NCBI GenBank assembly: GCA_947175045.1
Contig: CAMWLH010000074.1
Span: 1 to 8,462 of the forward strand
DNA from: an uncultured Clostridia bacterium
GTDB taxonomy: Bacteria; Bacillota; Clostridia; Oscillospirales; Ruminococcaceae
Direction of reading: 5' to 3'
DNA: 8,462 nucleotides
Under the pieces are notes generated by a model. That model saw only the letters and a list, made by a program, of their open reading frames with translations. It searched no databases and was not told where the DNA came from. This document shows, piece after piece, positions 1 to 5,300 of the stretch. Within the stretch, counting starts at the first letter, position 1; every line of letters begins with the position of its first letter. The translations under genes were made by a program, and so were the position numbers.

Positions 1-759
1 GGATATAGCGCCTTGGCTATTTGCTCCGCTGTCAACAAAATCGCCCCATTCAATTTTGCCCTCGCTGTTGATGTGGAATGCAAGCGTTTGTCCTTTGGGT
101 GCAAGAGAACTTTTCGTGTGCGCAATCACGGACTGTTTCACATCTTTGGGGTGCTGCATTACAGTCAGGACGCTCCGCGCGGCGGCAACTTGATCCATAC
201 TTCCGAGCAGCGCGTTGATGTCCGAATATGCTTGATTTTTCCCCTTATGCCCGATTAAAACAATAGCGCAATTGTTGTCCTCGGCAATGCGACCGAGCTG
301 TGCAAAAATAGGGCGCATCTCATTTGCCTTGTTCATATCCACATTCGCGCCGAGATACGCCTGTATCGGGTCGAGGATAAGCAGCTTTGCGCCGATTTCC
401 ATTACATTCAACTCCACGCGCTCATCAATCATTGTGATTGTGTTGATACGCTCGTTGATAGTATGTATTCTTGAACAGTCCGCGCCCGCCGTCAGCAGAC
501 GGGGCTTTATTGTATCACCAAGTCCGTCCTCTGCGGTGTTGTAGATGATGTTGATAGGTTCGCGCGGAGCGGTATCGCCGGGGAGAGTTTCCCCGCGCGA
601 CAGCGCCGCTGCGATGTTCAATGCAAGCATCGTTTTCCCCTCGCCCGAATTACCTTGCATTATGGTTATTTTTCCAAGGGGTATGTACGGATACCACAGC
701 CAATTAACGGGTGTGACCTCAATATCCGTATCAAAATTCAAAATTTCCTTTTCCGTTAT
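1..759 (-). CDS. RepA-like AAA family ATPase (replicative-helicase type), C-terminus outside window
   Basis: RecA/DnaB-fold ATPase of the RepA/AAA_25 type carried by plasmids and integrative elements, where it probably acts as a hexameric helicase or replication protein. The 253 visible codons are open to the window edge, so the stop is missing. Counting from the codon at 757-759, Walker A is GNSGEGKT (residues 36-43), an acidic AEDG follows at 76-79, and Walker B is LLILDP (126-131) followed by IQAYL. A sensor-like IVLIGHKGK comes later. The start is unusual. The frame has no ATG near its beginning; it opens at ATA (757-759), which overlaps the TAA of the upstream gene as ATAA, with AAAGGAG just upstream. 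The alternative is TTG at 739-741, with AAGGA only about four bases away. It is the last visible gene of the xis-int operon. The family call is firm; the exact role in replication or mobilisation is inferred. Confidence 0.85.
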   Translation of the reverse strand, partial: MTEKEILNFDTDIEVTPVNWLWYPYIPLGKITIMQGNSGEGKTMLALNIAAALSRGETLPGDTAPREPINIIYNTAEDGLGDTIKPRLLTAGADCSRIHTINERINTITMIDERVELNVMEIGAKLLILDPIQAYLGANVDMNKANEMRPIFAQLGRIAEDNNCAIVLIGHKGKNQAYSDINALLGSMDQVAAARSVLTVMQHPKDVKQSVIAHTKSSLAPKGQTLAFHINSEGKIEWGDFVDSGANSQGAIS

Positions 760-1073
760 TCATCTTCTCCTTTCATTCCGTATAGCGTAGTGGTTATAAG
801 TTTTATTATTTCGAGCAATTCATCAGACGGCTCTTTTTCTTTCAGTTCTGTGAGAACGCTTTCAAGCTGTACTTTCAGAGACTTGTAAACCCGCGGATTA
901 GGCTGAACCATTACCGCGCTGTCCGTGAGCTTTTTAATAATGTAGTCCTGTTTGGTAAGCCCCGACAGTTTGACCTTTGTATCAAGCAGATTGCTTTCCT
1001 CGGATGACATTCTGAAAGAGATTATCTTTCCGCGAAACCGTCCTTTGTTGTCTAAGTTTTTAGCCGACATCAT
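756..1073 (-). CDS. Small ribbon-helix-helix protein (MobC / relaxosome-accessory-like)
   Basis: A 105-residue protein. Residues about 16-49 read as a beta strand followed by two helices (KIISFRMSSEES, then SGLTKQDYIIKKL). This resembles the DNA-binding half of MobC/CopG-like ribbon-helix-helix proteins that nick-site relaxases use as partners. The rest is charged and helical and may form a dimerising or coiled segment. The start can be either ATG of an ATGATG pair, with AAGGAAG six bases upstream. The first ATG overlaps, as ATGA, the stop of the ancestral full-length integrase frame, and its own TAA overlaps the next gene by four bases, so it is translationally coupled on both sides. The position between integrase and a RepA-like ATPase fits a mobilisation or replication accessory. 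MobC is a family-level guess; a simple operon autoregulator is the alternative. Confidence 0.6.
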   Translation of the reverse strand: MMSAKNLDNKGRFRGKIISFRMSSEESNLLDTKVKLSGLTKQDYIIKKLTDSAVMVQPNPRVYKSLKVQLESVLTELKEKEPSDELLEIIKLITTTLYGMKGEDE

Positions 1074-2140
1074 TCATCTTCCTTTCTAATTTCATTTAAC
1101 TTGTCTGCCATTTCGATTTGGCGGCTTGGGAACAGATGTGCATATGTGAGTGTGATCTATTGCGTTTCGTGACCTACACGCTCACCGATAGCGAGCGGAG
1201 TAAATCCCATATCAATCAGCAATGAAATGTGGCTGTGCCGCAGATCATGGGTGCGTATCTTCTGTACTCCCGCAGCTTCAGCACCGCTCTTAATTGTTTT
1301 ATTTAGTGAACTTTTGGAAAGCGTTGAGAAAATTCTTTCGTCATCATCGGGCTTATAAAGACTTTTGATGTAGTCGGAAATTTCCTCGCATAGAAAGTCG
1401 GGAACATTTATCACACGCTTGCTTTTTTCGGTTTTGGGCGAGGTGATAACGTCACGTCCTTTGAGCCGTTGGTATGATTCATCAATGCGAAGTGTTTTCT
1501 TTTCGTAATTGAAATCGCTCGGTGTAAGCGCAAGCAGTTCACCGACGCGAATACCGCACCAATACAAAATCTCGAAAGCGTAATAATATATCGGCTTGTC
1601 CATCATAACCTCCGCGAATTTGAGGTACTCGGTTTTAGTCCAGAACTTCATTTCCGCGTGACGTTTCGCGCCCATGCTCCCCGCAATGAACGCGGGATTT
1701 TGTTTCAGTCCGTAAAAACGAACGGCGTGATTAAATAAAGTGGAAAGCTGATTATGTATCGTCCTCAAATATGTATCGGAGTAGCCCTCTTTTCGTATTT
1801 GGTTTTGCCAATCAATGACCTTTTTGGCGGTAATATCACACAACCGCGTTTCTCCCAAAGTCGGCAGGATATGCTTGTTAATGATATTCTCTTTGGTTAT
1901 CCAAGTGTTTTCTTTCAGCTTGGGAAAGATGTCCTTTTTGTACAGCTCGACAAAGCTGTTGACGGTCATTTCGGGATTTGCGGAATCTTGTAAGAGAAAC
2001 TCGCGCTCCCACTCCAACGCGTCACGCTTTGTTTCAAAGCCCCGCTTGACTTTCTTCTTTTTCACGCCTTTCCAATCGGTGTACCAACAGGAAATGTACC
2101 ATTTTCCCGTTGTTTCGTCTTTATACGCAGGCACATTCAT
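1070..2140 (-). pseudogene. int: Tyrosine recombinase (integrase) interrupted by an amber codon before the catalytic Tyr
   Basis: Site-specific integrase of the Tn916/ICE type. The N-terminus (PAYKDETTGKWYISCWYTDW) is an arm-type DNA-binding domain, followed by a SAM-like core-binding domain (about 60-150) and the catalytic domain. From the ATG at 2138-2140 the catalytic residues are Arg198 (CGIRVGELLAL), Lys236 (SPKTEKSKR), His298 and Arg301 (THDLRHSH) and His324 (ERVGHE). The frame then stops at TAG (1157-1159) after GHETQ. Past this codon the same frame continues for 28 codons as ITLTYAHLFPSRQ..., containing the expected nucleophile Tyr333 and a normal tail, and ends in TGA at 1070-1072 with an ATGA overlap to the next gene. 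This shows the frame was once whole, about 356 residues. The ATG at 2138-2140 is preferred over one ten codons upstream because GGAGGGTG lies just before it and residues from NVPAYKDE match the usual family start. Without readthrough the 1157-2140 product should bind DNA but not recombine it. Confidence 0.88.
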
Positions 2141-2321
2141 CACCCTCCATTCCGTAAAATTTTTCCTCAAAGTAACGGCGGCTCACCTTACCCGCTATGG
2201 TAAAGTAGCCTTTCGTGCGCAGTTCCTCATTCAATTTTTTGATGAGCTTGTACGCATAGGGTTTGGAAACGCCGAGCATTTCCGCAGCTTCCTCCGCTGT
2301 GATAAAAATATTCTTTCTCAA
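2121..2321 (-). CDS. xis: Excisionase-like small helix-turn-helix protein
   Basis: A 66-residue winged-helix/MerR-like DNA-binding protein. The segment ITAEEAAEMLGVSKPYAYKLIKKLNEEL (residues about 7-34) is a clear helix-turn-helix, followed by a wing-like stretch (GYFTIAGKVSRRYFEEKF) typical of small Xis/recombination directionality factors beside integrases in Firmicutes elements. The start is TTG at 2319-2321. An AAGGAGG sits nine bases upstream, and the longer frame back to an ATG would place that ribosome site inside the coding region. The gene overlaps the integrase start by 20 bases, so the two are coupled. It is first in the leftward operon, directly behind a consensus promoter. Function is inferred from fold and position; it could also act as a repressor of the facing promoter, as Apl does in phage 186. 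Confidence 0.75.
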   Translation of the reverse strand: MRKNIFITAEEAAEMLGVSKPYAYKLIKKLNEELRTKGYFTIAGKVSRRYFEEKFYGMEGDECACV

Positions 2322-2330
2322 TATGCAAAA

Positions 2331-2337
2331 CCTCCTT
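2331..2337 (-). promoter_or_regulatory. Ribosome binding site fixing the TTG start of xis
   Basis: AAGGAGG on the minus strand lies nine bases before TTG at 2319-2321. It is the strongest ribosome site in the leftward operon. It overlaps the -35 box of the rightward promoter on the other strand, so a repressor or polymerase bound there would sit on the xis leader. Confidence 0.75.
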
Positions 2338-2364
2338 GACATTTTATACAAACTATGGTATAAT
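2336..2364 (+). promoter_or_regulatory. Consensus sigma-A promoter, rightward, for the XRE repressor operon
   Basis: TTGACA (2336-2341), a 17-base spacer and TATAAT (2359-2364) match the consensus exactly. The predicted start site is near 2371, giving a leader of about 133 bases to the GTG at 2504. The spacer contains ACTATGGT, one mismatch from half of the palindrome in the opposing promoter, so both promoters may bind the same regulator. It points straight at the leftward promoter. Confidence 0.85.
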
Positions 2365-2370
2365 GATTAT

Positions 2371-2406
2371 CAGAAAAAGCCACTTAGCGTTTTCTGTATT
2401 TTTATT
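2371..2406 (+). terminator. Dyad with T-rich tail between the facing promoters (attenuator or leader hairpin)
   Basis: CAGAAAA (2371-2377) pairs with TTTTCTG (2390-2396). Inside that, after one mismatch, a GC/GC pair closes a loop of about six bases. On the plus strand the hairpin is followed by TATTTTTATT, so it resembles a weak intrinsic terminator at the very 5' end of the rightward transcript. On the minus strand it forms the start of the leftward transcript without a T-tract. It may attenuate the repressor operon, protect the RNA ends or halt colliding polymerases. Structure seen; role inferred. Confidence 0.45.
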
Positions 2407-2432
2407 ATAACTCACTATAGTGCATTTGTCAA
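2404..2432 (-). promoter_or_regulatory. Consensus sigma-A promoter, leftward, for xis-int-RHH-ATPase
   Basis: On the minus strand TTGACA (2432-2427), a 17-base spacer and TATAAT (2409-2404) match the consensus exactly. The predicted start is near 2397, about 76 bases before the xis TTG. The spacer carries the perfect palindrome CACTATAGTG, a good position for a repressor to block polymerase. It faces the rightward promoter, with about 26 bases between the two predicted start sites. Confidence 0.85.
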
Positions 2433-2462
2433 GCGCAAAATATAAATTTATAGTGCATTGTG
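2413..2462. promoter_or_regulatory. Candidate repressor operators: palindrome CACTATAGTG and direct repeat TATAGTGCATT
   Basis: CACTATAGTG (2413-2422) is a perfect 10-bp palindrome inside the leftward promoter spacer. The 11-base word TATAGTGCATT occurs at 2416-2426 and again at 2449-2459, 33 bases apart, or about three helical turns. The second copy lies just upstream of the leftward -35 box and inside the rightward leader. This pattern suits cooperative binding of the adjacent XRE repressor, which would silence xis-int and touch its own message. Repeats are seen directly; the binding protein is inferred. Confidence 0.55.
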
Positions 2463-2488
2463 CGATTTTTGTGAAATATTACTATATT

Positions 2489-2494
2489 AAGGAG
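2489..2494 (+). promoter_or_regulatory. Ribosome binding site fixing the GTG start of the XRE regulator
   Basis: AAGGAG is nine bases before GTG at 2504-2506. The frame stays open for 28 codons upstream, but those codons cover the leftward promoter and operators and are unlike XRE proteins. The usual family start (MFYEQFLKIC) begins exactly at this GTG. Confidence 0.75.
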
Positions 2495-2503
2495 CGTGTT
2501 TTT

Positions 2504-3214
2504 GTGTTTTATGAACAATTTTTAAAGATATGCAGTGAAAAGGGGGTAAAGCCTACTCCTGTTTTAAAGCAGATTGGGCTTAGCACGGGCAATTTGAAAA
2601 AATGGGAAAGCGGTTCTACGGTGAGCGCAGACACGCTTGAAAAACTCGCTGCATACTTCGGCGTTCCCGTTGATTATTTTTTTCAGAACGATGAAAGCTA
2701 TACCAATGTCGAGATTACAGATAACGCCAACGCTATATCCAAGGTATATTATATAATGAAGTCTAATCCGGAAATAATTTGCAGTATCCTCAACGGCAGC
2801 ACGTTGAGCTCGGCTGATATGTATAGGATCGCAAATTATATGGGGTGCAAGGTGGCATATCTCAATCCCAATATAGATGAAACTACGCTCATGGGAGAAC
2901 CTGATGCGGCACAGGCGGCAAATCATCTCACCGAGAACGAGCAGTTGCTTGACATTTTAGGACGGGCGGCTTCTAACAAATCCTATCGCTGTTTGCAAGT
3001 TCAAATCTCTCGAATAGTTGTTTCCAACCTTGAAAAGTTGGGTGTTACCTTAAAGGAAACGTTGGAGCTTAACCTTGCCGAAAAGAAAACACGCGATCTG
3101 TTTGACCGCTCCAAAGAGCCAACCGAGATCGCGCCGTTTAACTGCTCGGATATTTTCAGGATAGCTAATGGGTTTAAGGCAAGTTTGACTTATTTGTTTA
3201 CGGGAAGAGATTGA
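2504..3214 (+). CDS. XRE-family (Cro/CI-type) transcriptional regulator, likely element repressor
   Basis: A 236-residue regulator with an N-terminal lambda-repressor-like helix-turn-helix (residues about 3-60: MFYEQFLKICSEKGVKPTPV... through GLSTGNLKKWESG to TLEKLAAYFGVPVDYFF). It starts at GTG with a well-placed ribosome site. The C-terminal 170 residues are not a LexA-type peptidase: no Ser/Lys dyad motif or cleavage site is visible, so induction by RecA self-cleavage looks unlikely. The last-helix segment of the XRE fold recurs twice, at 97-121 (NGSTLSSADMYRIANYMGCKVAYLN) in part and at 213-233, suggesting further HTH-like units. It is the first gene of the rightward operon, read divergently from xis-int but from a facing promoter. 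It should repress excision and transfer and probably controls its own transcription. Fold is firm; role is inferred from position. Confidence 0.85.
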   Translation: MFYEQFLKICSEKGVKPTPVLKQIGLSTGNLKKWESGSTVSADTLEKLAAYFGVPVDYFFQNDESYTNVEITDNANAISKVYYIMKSNPEIICSILNGSTLSSADMYRIANYMGCKVAYLNPNIDETTLMGEPDAAQAANHLTENEQLLDILGRAASNKSYRCLQVQISRIVVSNLEKLGVTLKETLELNLAEKKTRDLFDRSKEPTEIAPFNCSDIFRIANGFKASLTYLFTGRD

Positions 3215-3252
3215 AAGCGATATCAATGATGATTGATTATTTGGAGGTCAAA

Positions 3253-3966
3253 ATGAACACAATTTTAATTCAAGATACATTGTGCTACTTAAATGATGTT
3301 AATTCGCGAATTTTAAATACACCTACGATATTGTTAGATTGCGGAGAGGCAAATCTATTTGCTCAAAAATTAGAAACGGTTTCTCGTAATATAGAAAAGG
3401 AACTACCTTACTTCAGCAATCGTATTAACTTTTTGCGAAGTATTCTGTTTGTTAATAATCGCGGTTATTGTGGAATAAATCCATTTGTGTTTGGACAAGT
3501 CTATGAGATATTTGCTGCTCTTAATAACATTAATAATAGTAATATTGATCGTTGGAGTTTAATTCATCCCAGAATTTCAAATGCGGCGAAATCTCTTTAT
3601 TTGGACGGGCATTATGCAAATGCTGCCGAGGATGCTTTCATTGCAATAAACGAAAGAGTAAAAGGGCTGTTTCAGATTATTCGTCCAAGCGATAAGGTTC
3701 CGGACGGCGATACTGCAATGACAACCGTGTTTTCAACTAACAACCCTTTAATAGAATTTTGTGACACCTCTTCGGAAACTGGAAAGAATATTCAAAAAGG
3801 GTTTATGCAAATGCTGTCGGGTTCTATGTCCGCACTAAGGAATCCCAAAGCACACGCTAATATAAAGCTATCGGCAGATGACGCTATGAGGCAGTTGATG
3901 TTTGCAAGTATGCTTATGTTCAAAATTGATGAGGCTGTTGCATACTCAAACATTCAAGAAAAATAA
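3253..3966 (+). CDS. TIGR02391/Ymh-family protein with HEPN-like RX4H motif (abortive-infection-like)
   Basis: A 237-residue protein. The C-terminal half (about 100-230) matches the Ymh/TIGR02391 family as I recall it: SLYLDGHYANAAEDAFIAIN, then a GFMQMLSGSMSALRNPKAH core. RNPKAH (Arg196 to His201) has the RX4H spacing of HEPN ribonucleases and sits in the expected late helix. The N-terminal half is helical and unassigned. The start is ATG at 3253 with GGAGG five bases upstream; an in-frame TTG at 3211 overlapping the repressor stop lacks such a site. Only 38 bases separate it from the repressor, so the two share a promoter and the gene would be expressed while the element is quiescent, as expected of a lysogenic cargo gene. 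Family placement is fairly firm; RNase or anti-phage action is inferred. No partner antitoxin gene is adjacent other than the repressor. Confidence 0.75.
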   Translation: MNTILIQDTLCYLNDVNSRILNTPTILLDCGEANLFAQKLETVSRNIEKELPYFSNRINFLRSILFVNNRGYCGINPFVFGQVYEIFAALNNINNSNIDRWSLIHPRISNAAKSLYLDGHYANAAEDAFIAINERVKGLFQIIRPSDKVPDGDTAMTTVFSTNNPLIEFCDTSSETGKNIQKGFMQMLSGSMSALRNPKAHANIKLSADDAMRQLMFASMLMFKIDEAVAYSNIQEK

Positions 3967-4055
3967 GTAGACTCATCCTTGATAGTCTTTTTTCTCTGAT
4001 ACCGTTTTGATACCGAAAATTTGAAAACCGTAGAGAATATGAATATCACAAAAAT

Positions 4056-4082
4056 AAAAACCGCATTACAGTGCGTTTTTTT
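4056..4082 (+). terminator. Intrinsic terminator of the repressor-Ymh operon
   Basis: CGCA (4062-4065), a six-base loop, TGCG (4072-4075), then seven T. The A-run before the stem can pair with the T-run and lengthen the hairpin around one unpaired C. It lies about 90 bases after the Ymh stop and is the only clear rightward terminator in the element part of the window. Confidence 0.7.
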
Positions 4083-4584
4083 CCATTTGAGAGAATGGGA
4101 TTATAGTTGAATTTGAGGAGTGGGAATGACTTCTGAATCCCCGCGAATCCGCTCTACAAAATACCTGATGAACTTCTGAGTCTCCGATTGAGTACAAAAT
4201 CCCAAAATGACAATCCCCCTAAAGCCTTTCCCTGACCGAGTTTGCGGCTGATACCAATTGATACTGTGGCAACATTTGACTGCAAATTGGCTGCAACAAG
4301 CACCGCAAGTGCGCTGTTGGTGCGGCTTCGGGCTGTGGGATTTTTCCTTTAACGGATTTCGATTTCGCCGTGTACACGGCGAGATCTTTATTGATAAGAG
4401 AAAACTTCGTTGTTTTTCTTCAAGCAGAATATTCAATGAACTGCTATTGATACGAATATTGCATCTCAAAATGTAGCTCTAAGAAACGGTATGACAATAA
4501 CCGATACATGGACAAAGCATTACCGAGATATAGATATGCGCATTATCGTTATGTCATAAATAGCTAACCATTTAAAGATGCATT
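4083..4584. other. About 500 bases with no convincing gene; possible element edge
   Basis: No reading frame has both a plausible start and a protein-like composition. The longest frame, leftward over 4101-4469, begins at a TTG without a ribosome site and is rich in Cys, Arg and Pro in an unstructured way. Four GCAA words stand at 4269, 4282, 4293 and 4305, about one helical turn apart, beside short inverted repeats (GCACC 4300-4304 with GGTGC 4319-4323). A short basic frame rich in Arg-Tyr (end near 4562) runs up to the GNAT gene and may be a gene remnant. The stretch is best read as non-coding junction DNA. Confidence 0.4.
4365..4382. repeat. Perfect 18-bp palindrome, copy 1 (TCGCCGTG/TACACGGCGA type)
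   Basis: A perfect palindrome without a loop, centred on GTGTACAC. With the next base it shares 19 identical bases with the copy at 5074-5092 on the far side of the GNAT gene. It is GC-rich within AT-rich surroundings and has no T-tract. It could be a protein-binding site, a dispersed palindromic repeat or a cassette boundary. Confidence 0.7.
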
Positions 4585-4599
4585 GGAGGAATTTGCGTT

Positions 4600-5061
4600 A
4601 TGAAAAGTGATATATTGAGATTAGATGAGAGATCAGCAGATGATTTTTGGCGATTAAGGATAGCTCTGTTTGAGGAATTGGGTGAAGTCAACAAAAACGA
4701 TGATATTGCCAAACTGAAAGCAGCAACAAAGCAATATTTTTTATCGCATATAAATAATGATTTGATTTGTTGGGGAATATTTCAAAATGAAAAACTTGTT
4801 TCCATAGGTTCTTTATGTCTGTTTACTCGTATTCCGTATAAAGAAAATTTAAGCGGAGCAGAGGGATATATATTAAATATATACACTTCTCCAAAATTCA
4901 GAGAGTGCGGATTTGCAAATAAAATTTTAGATAATATTATTGAATACAGTCAAAAAAATAACATAAAAAGGTTATGGCTCAACAGCAGTGAGAAAGGAAA
5001 AAAAATATATTTTAAACGAGGATTTGTCGAAAAAGAAAATGAAATGGAGCTTTTTTTATAA
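4600..5061 (+). CDS. GNAT-family N-acetyltransferase
   Basis: A 153-residue single-domain acetyl-CoA-dependent N-acetyltransferase, cytosolic. The N-terminal helices lead into an acceptor-side strand (LICWGIFQNEKLVSIGSLCLF, about 55-75). Motif A follows with beta-4 GYILNIYTSPKFR and the acetyl-CoA pyrophosphate loop RECGFA (101-106, an R-x-x-G-x-A variant), and then KRLWLNSSEKGKKIYFKRGF, the motif B region with the usual late Tyr/Phe. The substrate cannot be told; it is too divergent from known aminoglycoside or ribosomal-protein enzymes to name. The start has GGAGG ten bases upstream. The gene is much richer in A+T than the polymerase beside it, uses AAA/AAT/ATA codons heavily and is bracketed by two copies of one palindrome, which suggests separate acquisition. 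Confidence 0.85.
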   Translation: MKSDILRLDERSADDFWRLRIALFEELGEVNKNDDIAKLKAATKQYFLSHINNDLICWGIFQNEKLVSIGSLCLFTRIPYKENLSGAEGYILNIYTSPKFRECGFANKILDNIIEYSQKNNIKRLWLNSSEKGKKIYFKRGFVEKENEMELFL

Positions 5062-5068
5062 CGACAGC

Positions 5069-5096
5069 TTACCTCGCCGTGTACACGGCGAGGTAA
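5069..5096. repeat. Perfect 28-bp palindrome, copy 2, just downstream of the GNAT gene
   Basis: The two 14-base arms, read as TTACCTCGCCGTGT and its exact complement, meet without a spacer. The central 19 bases match copy 1. The first arm begins seven bases after the GNAT stop. In RNA it would form a strong hairpin able to serve as a 3' end, but no T-run follows in either direction, so it is not a standard terminator. Perfect symmetry is seen; function is open. Confidence 0.7.
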
Positions 5097-5116
5097 AGTC
5101 ATTTAAGTGGAAGTGA

Positions 5117-5209
5117 ATGGCTGAAAAGAAAAATCAATCGGGCGACATATCGCGTGCCACTCGGTATCTGTTCGGAATGATGTGGAAATCCCCTTATATG
5201 CACCGATAA
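5117..5209 (+). CDS. Possible 30-codon orphan peptide or N-terminal gene fragment
   Basis: The frame opens with ATG GCT GAA AAG and reads MAEKKNQSGDISRATRYLFG, then MMWKSPYMHR before TAA. It has the look of the charged start of a membrane protein such as an ABC transporter, ending just where a first membrane segment would begin. The ribosome site is weak (GTGGAAG). It lies between the 28-bp palindrome and the polymerase promoter. It may be the stump of a chromosomal gene cut by insertion or deletion, or chance. Confidence is low. Confidence 0.25.
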   Translation: MAEKKNQSGDISRATRYLFGMMWKSPYMHR

Positions 5210-5271
5210 ACTTTGTGAAAATAAGGCACACCATTTTAAATCTAAACAGCCAAAACAGCAAAAATTACCTC

Positions 5272-5300
5272 TTGACATGTTCATTAAAATGTGATATAAT
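5272..5300 (+). promoter_or_regulatory. Consensus sigma-A promoter of the translesion polymerase
   Basis: TTGACA (5272-5277), a 17-base spacer and TATAAT (5295-5300) match the consensus exactly. The predicted start is near 5307, about 48 bases before the ATG at 5355. A promoter this strong on a mutagenic polymerase is expected only if it is tightly repressed. Confidence 0.85.

Larger units (their letters stand above)
3998..4506. repeat. Cluster of GATAC motifs, some in pairs 10-11 bases apart (candidate recombinase arm sites)
   Basis: On the plus strand GATACCG starts at 3998 and 4009 (11 apart), GATACC/GATACT at 4250 and 4260 (10 apart), and single GATAC at 4449 and 4502. The inverse of the first block, AAACGGTAT, lies at about 4485-4493. 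A five-base word is expected about once per kilobase per strand, so this density is notable. The spot is just beyond the last element gene, where an att site and arm-type integrase sites would lie. No crossover core can be identified without the other element end. Confidence 0.35.

Noticed and set aside
1754..2339. Rightward frames of 79 and 174 codons opposite the integrase
   Set aside because: They are antisense shadows of the integrase and xis genes, with no ribosome site or domain signature.
4101..4469. Leftward 122-codon frame across the junction region
   Set aside because: It begins at TTG without a ribosome site, has a Cys/Arg/Pro-rich random composition, overlaps the palindrome and repeats, and resembles no family I know.
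4480..4562. Short Arg/Tyr-rich frame before the GNAT gene
   Set aside because: It has no start with a ribosome site and is too short to place in a family; it may be a remnant but cannot be supported.
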